From the NCBI GenBank assembly GCA_016718345.1, contig JADKDN010000001.1, forward strand, positions 319,001 through 383,000: 64,000 nt of DNA. Reading direction: 5' to 3'. A program made the translations under genes and the position numbers. Origin of the DNA: Flavobacterium sp. (GTDB lineage Bacteria; Bacteroidota; Bacteroidia; Flavobacteriales; Flavobacteriaceae). Under the pieces are notes generated by a model. The model made no database searches, was not told where the DNA came from, and saw nothing but the letters and a program-made list of their open reading frames with translations. Positions within the stretch are counted from its first letter, which is position 1. Each line of letters begins with the position of its first letter. Below are positions 11,177 through 19,650 of this stretch, in pieces.

Positions 11177-11200
11177 TAAAAAGTTTTGAATACAATGAAG

Positions 11201-11234
11201 AGTCAATGAAGAGTTTTCTTTGTTGACTTTTTTT
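11201..11234 (+). terminator. Rho-independent terminator after the first wzc
   Basis: AGTCAATGAAGA (11201-11212) can pair with TCTTTGTTGACT (11217-11228), a 12-pair stem with two G-U pairs and a GTTT loop, followed by a T run to 11234. It starts 25 bases after the wzc stop codon and separates the region 1 operon from recR. Confidence 0.8.
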
Positions 11235-11311
11235 ATTGATAAACAAGTTGAAAATCTATCAACATTTAACGTATTATCGATTTTAAATCAAAGCATTGCA
11301 CAATTAAATTG

Positions 11312-11319
11312 TATTTTTG
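11312..11319 (+). promoter_or_regulatory. Candidate -7 element for recR
   Basis: TATTTTTG matches the Bacteroidetes -7 consensus TAnnTTTG. It ends only four bases before the recR ATG at 11324, so a start site about 5-8 bases downstream would give an almost leaderless mRNA. A TTG at the usual -33 distance is not clear. Confidence 0.35.
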
Positions 11320-11323
11320 TGGT

Positions 11324-11944
11324 ATGGAATTTTCATCTAAATTATTAGAAAAAGCAGTGAATGAAATGTCTCAATTGCCAGGAATAGGTAAAAGAACTGC
11401 ATTGCGCTTAGTATTACATTTACTTAAACAACCCAAAGAGCAAACTGTTTTTTTGTCGGAGGCATTAACATTAATGAGAGAAGAAATAAAGTTTTGTTCG
11501 AGTTGTCATAACATATCAGACAGTTCTGTTTGTGAAATTTGCAATAATCAAAATAGAGATCACAAGACAGTTTGTGTTGTTGAAGATATTCGAGATGTTA
11601 TGGCTATAGAGAATACAGGTCAGTTTCGTGGTGTATACCATGTTCTGGGGGGGAAAATTTCGCCAATTGACGGGATAGGACCGAGTCAATTAAATATTAG
11701 CACATTGATTGCTAAAGTCAAATCAAAAAATATAAAAGAAATTATTTTTGCCCTTAGTCCTACCATGGAGGGAGACACAACAAATTTTTACATATACAAA
11801 CAAATTCAGGATGATGACATAATCACATCAACAATTGCCAGAGGAATATCTGTTGGGGATGAATTGGAATATGCTGACGAGGTAACTTTAGGACGAAGTA
11901 TCCTACAACGTGTTCCTTTTGAGAATTCTATGAAAAACAATTAA
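11324..11944 (+). CDS. recR: Recombination protein RecR
   Basis: The 206-residue product has the full RecR layout: a helix-hairpin-helix region (MSQLPGIGKRTALRL), a four-cysteine zinc finger (FCSSCHNISDSSVCEICN) and a Toprim domain (VCVVEDIRDVMAIE, then FALSPTMEGDTTNFYI). RecR works with RecF and RecO to load RecA at gaps. I chose ATG 11324, which gives MEFSSKLLEKAV. The longer reading from 11309 would begin in the predicted promoter. It is the only gene in the window not concerned with polysaccharide and lies between two wza-wzc pairs, with a terminator upstream and another promoter downstream. Confidence 0.95.
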   Translation: MEFSSKLLEKAVNEMSQLPGIGKRTALRLVLHLLKQPKEQTVFLSEALTLMREEIKFCSSCHNISDSSVCEICNNQNRDHKTVCVVEDIRDVMAIENTGQFRGVYHVLGGKISPIDGIGPSQLNISTLIAKVKSKNIKEIIFALSPTMEGDTTNFYIYKQIQDDDIITSTIARGISVGDELEYADEVTLGRSILQRVPFENSMKNN

Positions 11945-11966
11945 TTTAAATTAATACCGTTCGTTT

Positions 11967-11995
11967 TTGTATTTATAAATGAAAAACTATCTTTG
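11967..11995 (+). promoter_or_regulatory. Promoter of the second wza-wzc operon
   Basis: TTG at 11967-11969, an 18-base spacer and TATCTTTG at 11988-11995 match the Bacteroidetes sigma-factor consensus (TTG, about 19 bases, TAnnTTTG). Transcription should start near 12001, about 16 bases before the wza ATG at 12017. This rules out the longer reading that would begin at 11993. Confidence 0.7.
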
Positions 11996-12016
11996 TTTGC
12001 AATTTTTTATCTAAAA

Positions 12017-12802
12017 ATGAATAAAAGTATACTCCATTTGCTACTAGTTGGATTTATTGTGACTTCGTGTGTACCAACAAAAGATTTGATATATCTTCAA
12101 GACAAAGATGATACACAAGTAAATGAAGTTGTTAGTCAAGTTGTTTCAAAACCGTACAGACTTCAGACAAATGATGTGATTTCTATAACCATTAAGGCTT
12201 TGGATCAAAAATTAGTGGCTATGTTTAGCCCTTCAGAATCTAGTTTGAACACAAAATCAGATATTGGATTATACTTTGATGGATACACTGTTGACGATCA
12301 TGGTGTCATCAGAATTCCTGTTCTTGGTGAGTTAAGTGTTGTTGGATTCACAACTGATGAGGTTAGAATATTAGTAGAAAAAAGATTACTAGAGGAATAT
12401 TTTAACAAAGAAGCTAATATTTTTGTGACAGTTAAACTAAGCGGAATCCGCTATACCATAAACGGGGAAATTACCTCTCCCGGGACAAAAATTCTGTATC
12501 AAGATAAGGTAACTATTTTAGAGGCAATTGCTAATGCATCAGATATAACAGTTACTGGAGATAGGAAAACTGTTACCGTGATCAGACAGTTTCCTCACGG
12601 AACTGAGCTGCATGATATTGATTTGACTGACGTAAATGCATTGAAATCCCCATATTATTTTATTCAACCCAACGATTATATTTATGTTAAACCACTCAAG
12701 CAAAAGACTTGGGGAACAGGTACAACAGGAATCCAATCTTTATCTTCCTTAATTACCCTCTTTTCATTAGTTACAACTACTTATTTACTTTTAAAAAATT
12801 GA
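12017..12802 (+). CDS. wza: Polysaccharide export outer-membrane lipoprotein Wza (second copy)
   Basis: The product (261 residues) begins MNKSILHLLLVGFIVTSC, a lipoprotein signal peptide with cysteine at about residue 18, so the mature protein is lipid-anchored in the outer membrane. The poly_export domain follows (RLQTNDVISITIKALD, then DDHGVIRIPVLGELSV). Next come an SLBB-like domain (YTINGEITSPGTKILY) and a C-terminal hydrophobic segment. It is intact, unlike the first copy, and differs from it enough to be a separate system rather than a recent duplicate. Its stop is seven bases before wzc, and the two proteins should form one export channel. Confidence 0.93.
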   Translation: MNKSILHLLLVGFIVTSCVPTKDLIYLQDKDDTQVNEVVSQVVSKPYRLQTNDVISITIKALDQKLVAMFSPSESSLNTKSDIGLYFDGYTVDDHGVIRIPVLGELSVVGFTTDEVRILVEKRLLEEYFNKEANIFVTVKLSGIRYTINGEITSPGTKILYQDKVTILEAIANASDITVTGDRKTVTVIRQFPHGTELHDIDLTDVNALKSPYYFIQPNDYIYVKPLKQKTWGTGTTGIQSLSSLITLFSLVTTTYLLLKN

Positions 12803-12809
12803 TTAAGGG

Positions 12810-15275
12810 ATGATTGATACTAAAGATTTTTCATTTTTTGAGAGTCAAAACAGCTTTGATTTCAAGGGGTTTTTAATAAAAATCACCAGCTACTGGAAAT
12901 GGTTCATTATTAGTTTGATAATAACTCTAACAATTGCGCATCAGGTTAATATTAGAAAAGAAAAAATCTATGCGATGCAAACTTCAATTGCAATTAAAGA
13001 GGAGAATAATCCTTTTTTAACCGCTTCAACCAGTTTGGTTTTTAACTGGGGAGGCACCTCAGATCAAGTTCAGATTATTTCAAATACGTTACGTTCTCGG
13101 TCGCACAACGAAATGGTAGTAGATTACCTCCAGTTTTACATTGATTATTTACAACAAGGGAAATACAATTATAAAGATGTTTATGGAGAAATTCCATTTC
13201 ATATTGTAATTGATAAAAATAAAGGACAACTAAGCGGTTATTTAATTGGAGTTAAATTTATAAGTGAATCCGAGTATGAGATTAAAATTAAGTTTGAAAG
13301 TACTCATGCTCCTCTTATTCGCTATTCTGATAATAGTGGTGGTGAAACCAATGTTGTTCAGGAAGAGTTTGTTAAAAGATATAAGGTAGGTCAGAAAGTT
13401 TCTTTGCCATTTTTAAATTGGAAATTAGAGATTAATGACAATCCTGGTAAATATACTGGTAATGAATATTTTGTGAGGTTCAATAGTTTTGATGGAGTAG
13501 TTTCAAGGTATCAAGGAATAGATGTAGAAATCGACTCAAAAGCAGCCTCAATTTTAAATTTATCACTTACTGGCTCCAATAAAGCAAGGATGGTGGAATA
13601 CTTGAATTCTACCGTAAAAATGTTGATAAGAAATCAATTGGAAAGGAAAAATCAATTTGCTACAAATACCATCAGATTTATAGATAGCACATTGATTGTT
13701 ATAGGAAAACAGTTGAAAGATAATGGAGATGAGCTTAAATCTTTTAATAGAGATAAAAACATGTTTCAAATTGAAGGAGGAGGGGCTGAAATTTCAGGGC
13801 AATTGACGGGATATGACTTAAAAAGAGAGGAGATAACGAGGAAAATAGTTTATTATAATTCATTAAAATCGTATTTAAAAAATAGTGTTGATTATTCTAA
13901 ACTTCCTGCTCCAACAGTTGCTGGTATTGATGATCCTAATATTGTAACAAATGTTTCTAAACTAATTGCATTATCCACTCAACGATCTGAAATGTCCTAT
14001 TCAATTAAGAGTGAAAAAATATTTAATGAGTTTGACATCCAGATGGATGCCATAAAAAAGGTGTTGCTTGAAAATATTAATTCTGCAAATAGTTCGCTAC
14101 AATATGATTTGTCCCTAGTAAATAATAAAATTGCTGAAATAGAGAACAATATCAAAAAATTACCCGAGGACAAACAAGAGTATTTAAAAATTATTAGAAA
14201 GTTCGATTTAAGTGACAACATCTATAATTCATTTTTGCAAAAAAGAAGTGAAGCTCAAATTGCTACGGCGGCAAATTTATCAGATATTCATTTTGTAGAT
14301 CAAGCAAAAGATATTGGAGGAGGGTTGATAGGTCCTAACACAAATGTAAATTATGTTTTGGCCATTTTTTTAGGGTTTCTTATTCCGCTGGTTATAATTT
14401 TTGTGATTTTCTTTCTTGAAAATTCAATTCTCAACACAGAAGATATAAATAAACTTACAAGTATTCCAATTATAGGTGTTGTGGGTATTAAACACGGCAC
14501 TTCTAATTTGTCTGTTTTTGAAAAACCAAAATCGGCATTGTCAGAATCGTTTAGAGCAATACGTTCTTCGTTGCAGTTTTTGTACAAAAAACAGGACATT
14601 GAAGGAACAAAGACATTAATGATTACCTCCTCAGTAAGTGGTGAAGGTAAAACATTTTGCTCGCTTAACATCGCCACTGTGTTTGCTCTAAGTGACAAGA
14701 AAACGGTTATTGTTGGTATGGATTTACGAAAGCCGAGAATTTTTGATGACTTTAAAATAAAAAACGATATTGGAGTTGTTAACTATTTAATAGGACAAAA
14801 GACTATAAACGAAGTAATACAAAAAACACATATTCCAAATCTTGATGTAATTACTTCTGGTCCAATTCCGCCAAACCCCTCTGAATTAATCATAGGAGAT
14901 AGTATGAAAGAGTTCATGAGTATTTTGAAAGATAGATACGATTACATAATACTTGATACCCCTCCAGTTGGTTTAGTTTCAGATGCAATAGAACTAGCCG
15001 AATATTCAGATATAATCTTGTATATCATGAGGCAAAATTACACTCAAAAAGATATGGTAACTCTACTAAATAACAGACTTAAGAGAGGCGAGCTAAGCAA
15101 CATTAGTATTATATTTAATGGATATCAAAACAAGGCTAAGTATGGCACTGGTTATGGCTATGGTTATGGTTATGGCTACGGTTATGGAAATTATGCTGAA
15201 GGATATCACGAGGAAGAAAAGTCAAAAAATAGTTTTAAAAAAATAGTTTCGAAAATTTCGAACCGAAATAAATAA
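12810..15275 (+). CDS. wzc: Wzc-type polysaccharide co-polymerase / BY-kinase (second copy)
   Basis: This intact 821-residue protein has a first membrane segment at about 33-52, a long periplasmic Wzz/GNVR region with coiled coils and a second membrane segment at about 508-530. The kinase domain has Walker A TSSVSGEGKTFCSLNIA at about 604, Walker A' VGMDLRKPR at about 634 and Walker B YDYIILDTPPVGLVSD at about 709. The tail near 780-795 is a run of alternating Gly and Tyr, the autophosphorylation cluster. Cycling phosphorylation of such tails controls chain length in the Wzy-dependent pathway. It is translated from the same mRNA as the preceding wza. Confidence 0.95.
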   Translation: MIDTKDFSFFESQNSFDFKGFLIKITSYWKWFIISLIITLTIAHQVNIRKEKIYAMQTSIAIKEENNPFLTASTSLVFNWGGTSDQVQIISNTLRSRSHNEMVVDYLQFYIDYLQQGKYNYKDVYGEIPFHIVIDKNKGQLSGYLIGVKFISESEYEIKIKFESTHAPLIRYSDNSGGETNVVQEEFVKRYKVGQKVSLPFLNWKLEINDNPGKYTGNEYFVRFNSFDGVVSRYQGIDVEIDSKAASILNLSLTGSNKARMVEYLNSTVKMLIRNQLERKNQFATNTIRFIDSTLIVIGKQLKDNGDELKSFNRDKNMFQIEGGGAEISGQLTGYDLKREEITRKIVYYNSLKSYLKNSVDYSKLPAPTVAGIDDPNIVTNVSKLIALSTQRSEMSYSIKSEKIFNEFDIQMDAIKKVLLENINSANSSLQYDLSLVNNKIAEIENNIKKLPEDKQEYLKIIRKFDLSDNIYNSFLQKRSEAQIATAANLSDIHFVDQAKDIGGGLIGPNTNVNYVLAIFLGFLIPLVIIFVIFFLENSILNTEDINKLTSIPIIGVVGIKHGTSNLSVFEKPKSALSESFRAIRSSLQFLYKKQDIEGTKTLMITSSVSGEGKTFCSLNIATVFALSDKKTVIVGMDLRKPRIFDDFKIKNDIGVVNYLIGQKTINEVIQKTHIPNLDVITSGPIPPNPSELIIGDSMKEFMSILKDRYDYIILDTPPVGLVSDAIELAEYSDIILYIMRQNYTQKDMVTLLNNRLKRGELSNISIIFNGYQNKAKYGTGYGYGYGYGYGYGNYAEGYHEEEKSKNSFKKIVSKISNRNK
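15150..15187 (+). repeat. GGTTAT-type hexanucleotide repeat in the Wzc tail
   Basis: About six copies of a six-base unit (GGTTAT, with GGCTAT and GGCTAC variants) code for the Gly-Tyr tail of the second Wzc. A shorter version lies at about 11101-11124 in the first Wzc. Gain or loss of units would keep the frame and change the number of tyrosines. Confidence 0.75.
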
Positions 15276-15284
15276 TGATTTCAT

Positions 15285-16262
15285 ATGACAAATAATATTA
15301 AAATTCTTATCACTGGAGGCGCAGGTTTTATTGGTTCTAATCTTTGTGAGTATTTTTTATCAAAGAAATATAAAGTGGTTTGCTTAGATAATTTTTCTAC
15401 GGGACATAAACATAATTTGATCGCTTTTTCTAACAATGAAAATTTTAAACTCATAGAAGGAGATATTAGAAATTTATCTGACTGTGAAGAAGCAGTACAA
15501 GGTGTAGATTATGTTCTACATCAAGCAGCTCTGGGTTCAGTTCCTCGATCGATAAATGATCCTATCACTACAAATGATGTTAATATTTCAGGATTTTTGA
15601 ATATGTTAGTAGCTTCAAGAGATGCTAAAGTAAAAAGATTTATTTATGCAGCGAGTTCTTCAACCTATGGTGACTCTGAAAGTCTTCCGAAAATTGAAGA
15701 GAAAATAGGCCGACCATTATCACCATATGCAATTACAAAATATGTCAATGAATTGTATGCAGAAATTTTTAGTAAAACATATGGTCTGGAAACAATAGGA
15801 TTAAGATATTTCAACGTGTTTGGAAGAAAACAAGACCCGAACGGGGCCTATGCCGCAGTGATCCCAAAATTCGTAATGCAATTCATGGAGCACAAAAGTC
15901 CTGTCATTAATGGGGATGGTAATTTTTCTAGAGATTTTACATACATTGACAATGTTATTCAAATGAATGAATTGGCAATGACAACTATTAATACAGAGGC
16001 TATAAATACGGTTTATAACACCGCATATGGTGATAGAACTACTCTGAACGATTTAATTAAATATCTTAAAGAATACCTTTCAGAATTTGATGCGTCAATT
16101 GCAAATATTTCTGTAACTTATGGTCCTAATAGAGCAGGTGATATACCTCATTCTTTGGCCAGTATAGAAAAAGCTAAGAAGTTACTGGGTTATGAGCCTA
16201 AATTTTCAATGCAAAGTGGGTTAAAAGAGGCGGTAAAATGGTATTGGGAAAATTTAAAATAA
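15285..16262 (+). CDS. UDP-N-acetylglucosamine 4-epimerase (WbpP/TviC-like SDR)
   Basis: The 325-residue extended SDR enzyme has the Rossmann motif ITGGAGFIGSNLCEYF at about residues 8-23. The catalytic residues are a serine in the ASSSTYG stretch at about 124 and YxxxK at YAITK (about 148-152). LRYFNVFGRKQDPNGAYAAVIPKF is typical of WbpP/TviC epimerases, which convert UDP-GlcNAc to UDP-GalNAc. The next gene is a TviB-type 6-dehydrogenase, and the two match the Vi-antigen pair that makes UDP-GalNAcA. The start is ATG 15285, ten bases after wzc. UDP-glucose 4-epimerase activity cannot be excluded from sequence. Confidence 0.85.
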   Translation: MTNNIKILITGGAGFIGSNLCEYFLSKKYKVVCLDNFSTGHKHNLIAFSNNENFKLIEGDIRNLSDCEEAVQGVDYVLHQAALGSVPRSINDPITTNDVNISGFLNMLVASRDAKVKRFIYAASSSTYGDSESLPKIEEKIGRPLSPYAITKYVNELYAEIFSKTYGLETIGLRYFNVFGRKQDPNGAYAAVIPKFVMQFMEHKSPVINGDGNFSRDFTYIDNVIQMNELAMTTINTEAINTVYNTAYGDRTTLNDLIKYLKEYLSEFDASIANISVTYGPNRAGDIPHSLASIEKAKKLLGYEPKFSMQSGLKEAVKWYWENLK

Positions 16263-16287
16263 ATTAGCACTTTAATAATTTAATAAG

Positions 16288-17563
16288 ATGAAAATAGCTG
16301 TTGTAGGTTTAGGATATGTAGGACTGCCATTAGCAAGATTGTTTGCAACTAAATACCCAGTTGTGGGATTTGATATTAATCAATCTAGAGTCGATGAACT
16401 AAACTCTGGAGTAGACAGTACTCTAGAGGTAGAACAATCATTACTGGAATCTGTTTTGTTAAAAAATACTCAAAGCGGTGAAGTAGGATTATTTTGTTCA
16501 ACAAATATTGGTGATATCAAGGAGTGCAACTATTATATAATTACGGTTCCAACACCAGTTGATAAAAACAATCGTCCAGATTTAACCCCATTATATAAAT
16601 CAAGTGAAACAGTAGGTAAAGTTTTAAAAAAAGGAGATATAGTCATTTATGAATCGACTGTGTATCCTGGAGTTACTGAGGATGAATGTGTTCCAGTGTT
16701 AGAGCGAATGAGCGGATTGAAATTCAATGTTGATTTTTTTGCAGGATATTCTCCAGAGAGAATTAATCCCGGGAGATAAACAACATACTGTTGAAAAAAT
16801 ATTGAAGGTTACTGCTGGCTCTACAAAAGAAATCGGAATTAAAGTTGATAATTTATACAAATCTGTAATCACTGCAGGAACTCATTTGGCTCCAACAATA
16901 AAAGTGGCCGAGGCAGCAAAAGTTATCGAAAATTCACAAAGAGATATCAATATTGCATTTGTTAACGAATTATCTAAAATATTTAATATCATGGGGATAG
17001 ATACTCATGATGTTCTCGAAGCTGCAGGGACTAAATGGAATTTTTTACCTTTTAAACCCGGCTTGGTAGGTGGGCACTGTATAGGAGTAGATCCTTATTA
17101 TTTAGCTCAAAAAGCACAAGAAATGGGATACCATCCAGAAATAATTTTAGCTGGGCGTAGGTTAAATGACAGCATGGGTGAGTATGTTGCATCGCAGGTG
17201 GTCAAATTGATGATTAAAAAAGGAATCGTTGTAAATGGAGCACAATTGTTAATGCTAGGAATCACATTCAAAGAAAACTGCCCTGATGTGAGAAATACCA
17301 AAATTGTAGATGTCATCACTGCTTTAAAAGATTATGGAATAAATGTTTCGGTGTTTGATCCTTGGGCGAGTCCGAGCGAGGTTAAGCACGAGTATGGATT
17401 GACGACTACAAGTTCATTGCCAAATGAAAAGTTTGATGCAATAGTTTTAGGAGTGGCACATAAAGAATTTTCTGCGATTAATTTCGAATCGATTAAAAAA
17501 GAAAAATCAATACTCTATGATGTTAAAGGTATTTTAGGAAATCAGGCAGATGGTAAATTATAA
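16288..17563 (+). CDS. UDP-N-acetylhexosamine 6-dehydrogenase (TviB/WbpA-like), one frameshift
   Basis: MKIAVVGLGYVGLPLARLFA at the N-terminus is the NAD-binding site of a UDP-sugar dehydrogenase. TVPTPVDKNNRPDL and YSPERINPGDK follow, then GGHCIGVDPYYLA with the catalytic cysteine at about residue 263. The C-terminal UDP-binding domain begins near LGITFKENCPDVRNTK. One extra G in the CCCGGGAGATAAA stretch at about 16770-16777 breaks the frame; removing it restores PGDKQHT and gives 424 residues, the length of TviB. The enzyme oxidises C6 of UDP-GlcNAc or UDP-GalNAc. With the preceding epimerase it should yield UDP-GalNAcA. The lesion is typical of a homopolymer error. Confidence 0.88.
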
Positions 17564-17601
17564 AAACAATTGATGTAGGTTAAAAAATAAAAATTATATA
17601 G

Positions 17602-18996
17602 ATGAAAATTACTTCTATTTGTTGTATTGGCGCAGGCTACGTTGGCGGGCCAACAATGGCAATTATTGCACAAAAATGCCCACATATAAAAGTCACAGTG
17701 GTTGATTTAAATGCTGAAAGAATTGCAGCTTGGAATGATCCTGATGTGAACAATATACCAATATATGAACCGGGCTTAAGTGATTTAGTCGCTCAGGCTA
17801 GAGGTAGAAATTTATTTTTTTCAACCGAAGTTGAAAAAGGTATAGACGAAGCCCAAATGATATTTATTTCAGTAAACACCCCAACCAAAACGTATGGTCT
17901 AGGAAAAGGAATGGCAGCAGATTTGAAGTACATAGAGCTTTGTGCGAGACAAATAGCTAGCGTTGCAAAAGATAATAAAATCGTTGTTGAAAAGTCAACT
18001 CTTCCAGTAAGAACAGCTGAGGCGGTTAAAAACATTTTAGATAATACAGGAAATGGAGTACAATTCCAAATTTTATCTAATCCAGAGTTTCTAGCTGAAG
18101 GAACCGCCGTTGATGATTTGTTAAATCCCGATAGAGTTCTGATTGGAGGTGATGTGAATGGAGGTAATGAAGCAATAGATTCTTTGGTTGAGATTTATGC
18201 TAATTGGGTTCCAAAAGAAAGGATTTTGACAACAAATCTATGGTCTTCAGAATTATCAAAATTAACAGCCAATGCCTTTTTGGCGCAACGTGTTTCTTCA
18301 ATTAATGCAATGTCAGAGCTTTGTGAAAAAACGGGTGCAGATGTCAATGAGTTATCAAAAGCAATTGGCATGGATTCTAGGATAGGACCAAAATTTCTTA
18401 AGGCCTCAGTGGGTTTTGGAGGTTCTTGTTTCCAAAAAGATATCTTGAACTTAGTCTATATTGCTAAATCCTACGGGTTGAATAAAGTTGCGGATTACTG
18501 GGAACAGGTGGTAATCATGAATGATCATCAGAAAAAAAGATTTGCCAATAATATAGTACAAACATTATATAATACGGTTTCTGGAAAAAAGATAGCCTTT
18601 CTAGGATGGGCATTCAAAAAAGATACTAATGATACAAGAGAATCGGCAGCTATCAATGTCGCTGATTACTTGTTAAATGAACAAGCTAATGTTACAGTAT
18701 ATGATCCTAGGGTGAAAGAAAAACAAATTGTAAATGATTTGCTTTATCTAAAGTCAAGGTCAATCGAGGAAATCAACAAGGGGGTTAGTGTTTTTGATGA
18801 CCCATACGAAGTTTGCAAGGGAGCTCATGCAATAGCAATCCTAACCGAATGGGACGAATTTAAAGACTATGATTGGAAAAAAATCTATGATAATATGAAG
18901 AAGCCTGCATTTATTTTTGATGGTAGAAACATTTTAGATGCTAAGAAAATAAAAGAAATAGGATTCCACTTTAATGCTATAGGAAGAGAAGATTAA
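17602..18996 (+). CDS. ugd: UDP-glucose 6-dehydrogenase, animal-type
   Basis: This intact 464-residue enzyme oxidises UDP-glucose to UDP-glucuronate. The NAD site is CCIGAGYVGGPTMAIIA at about 7-23. EKSTLPVRTAEA, LSNPEFLAEGTAVDDL and GFGGSCFQKDILN (catalytic cysteine at about residue 275) follow. GAGYVGGPT, VNTPTKTYGLGKGMAADLKY and the extra C-terminal length match the animal and plant form rather than the shorter bacterial Ugd; this form is known in some bacteria. The UDP-GlcA can be turned into UDP-GalA by the epimerase at 47010. No gene follows for 135 bases, so an operon may end here. Confidence 0.93.
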   Translation: MKITSICCIGAGYVGGPTMAIIAQKCPHIKVTVVDLNAERIAAWNDPDVNNIPIYEPGLSDLVAQARGRNLFFSTEVEKGIDEAQMIFISVNTPTKTYGLGKGMAADLKYIELCARQIASVAKDNKIVVEKSTLPVRTAEAVKNILDNTGNGVQFQILSNPEFLAEGTAVDDLLNPDRVLIGGDVNGGNEAIDSLVEIYANWVPKERILTTNLWSSELSKLTANAFLAQRVSSINAMSELCEKTGADVNELSKAIGMDSRIGPKFLKASVGFGGSCFQKDILNLVYIAKSYGLNKVADYWEQVVIMNDHQKKRFANNIVQTLYNTVSGKKIAFLGWAFKKDTNDTRESAAINVADYLLNEQANVTVYDPRVKEKQIVNDLLYLKSRSIEEINKGVSVFDDPYEVCKGAHAIAILTEWDEFKDYDWKKIYDNMKKPAFIFDGRNILDAKKIKEIGFHFNAIGRED

Positions 18997-19082
18997 TAGA
19001 GTGTAAATTAAAGGTTATATTTTACTATTTATTAATTTTAAACCATGAGTCATTACAATAATGCAAAAGAAACGACTTTAAT

Positions 19083-19125
19083 TTGATTTTTTAAAAATAA
19101 CGAGTACTTTTGTTACTCGTTATTT
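19083..19125 (+). promoter_or_regulatory. Promoter overlapped by a perfect 12-base inverted repeat
   Basis: TTG at 19083-19085, a 19-base spacer and TACTTTTG at 19105-19112 form a consensus Bacteroidetes promoter. AAATAACGAGTA (19095-19106) and TACTCGTTATTT (19114-19125) are exact inverted repeats around a seven-base loop containing most of the -7 box. A dimeric repressor bound here would block the promoter. The winged-helix gene starts at 19132, so self-regulation is a natural guess. A hairpin role in RNA is also possible. Confidence 0.65.
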
Positions 19126-19131
19126 CTGTTT

Positions 19132-19638
19132 ATGCTTGAAACGTTAATTACATCTAAGACCCGCATAAGAATTTTGGTGAAATTTTTTATAAATGTTGCC
19201 AATAATGGCTATTTGCGTGGTTTGGCTGAAGAATTGAACGAGTCAACCAATTCAATTAGAAAAGAATTGAACAATTTATTAGAAGCAGGTTATTTAGAAA
19301 GAGAGTCGGTCAATAATAAAATTATTTACAGAGCCAATAGTAAGCATCCTTTGTTTGGAGTTTTGCAAAAAATTATTCGCCAACATATTGGTATAGATGC
19401 TATGGTAGAAATGATTTTGAATCGCATTGGAAATATTGAAAAAGTAATTGTTATTGGGGATTATGCTGACGGGAAAGACACTGGAGTCATAGAAGTTCTT
19501 TTGATTGGAAACGAGTTGAATTCGGAATATATAGATCAATTGGCAATTAAAATTGAAAGTGAAATAAAACGAAAGATAAAGTTTTACATCAACGAGGTTC
19601 ACAACGGAGAAGGATTGGTTATTTATGAGGCAAATTAA
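19132..19638 (+). CDS. Winged-helix transcriptional regulator of the polysaccharide operon
   Basis: The 168-residue protein has an N-terminal winged helix-turn-helix domain. TSKTRIRILVKFF leads in, RGLAEELNESTNSIRKELNN at about 29-48 is the helix-turn-helix, and LLEAGYLERESVNNKIIYRAN is the wing. The C-terminal half (VIVIGDYADGKDTGVIEVLLIG) looks like a nucleotidyltransferase-type fold without clear catalytic residues. Such proteins commonly sit just before UpxY in Flavobacteriia surface-polysaccharide loci, as here, where the next gene starts 13 bases downstream. The palindromic promoter directly upstream is its likely binding site. The regulatory role is inference from domain and position. 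Confidence 0.75.
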   Translation: MLETLITSKTRIRILVKFFINVANNGYLRGLAEELNESTNSIRKELNNLLEAGYLERESVNNKIIYRANSKHPLFGVLQKIIRQHIGIDAMVEMILNRIGNIEKVIVIGDYADGKDTGVIEVLLIGNELNSEYIDQLAIKIESEIKRKIKFYINEVHNGEGLVIYEAN

Positions 19639-19650
19639 ATGTAGTTATTT

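Noticed and set aside
14351..14698. A 115-codon open frame on the - strand inside the second wzc.
   Set aside because: It lies wholly within a well-supported kinase gene, has no recognisable domain and no separate promoter. The same holds for all other long - strand frames, for example 33993-34289, 44796-45095 and 62691-63050.
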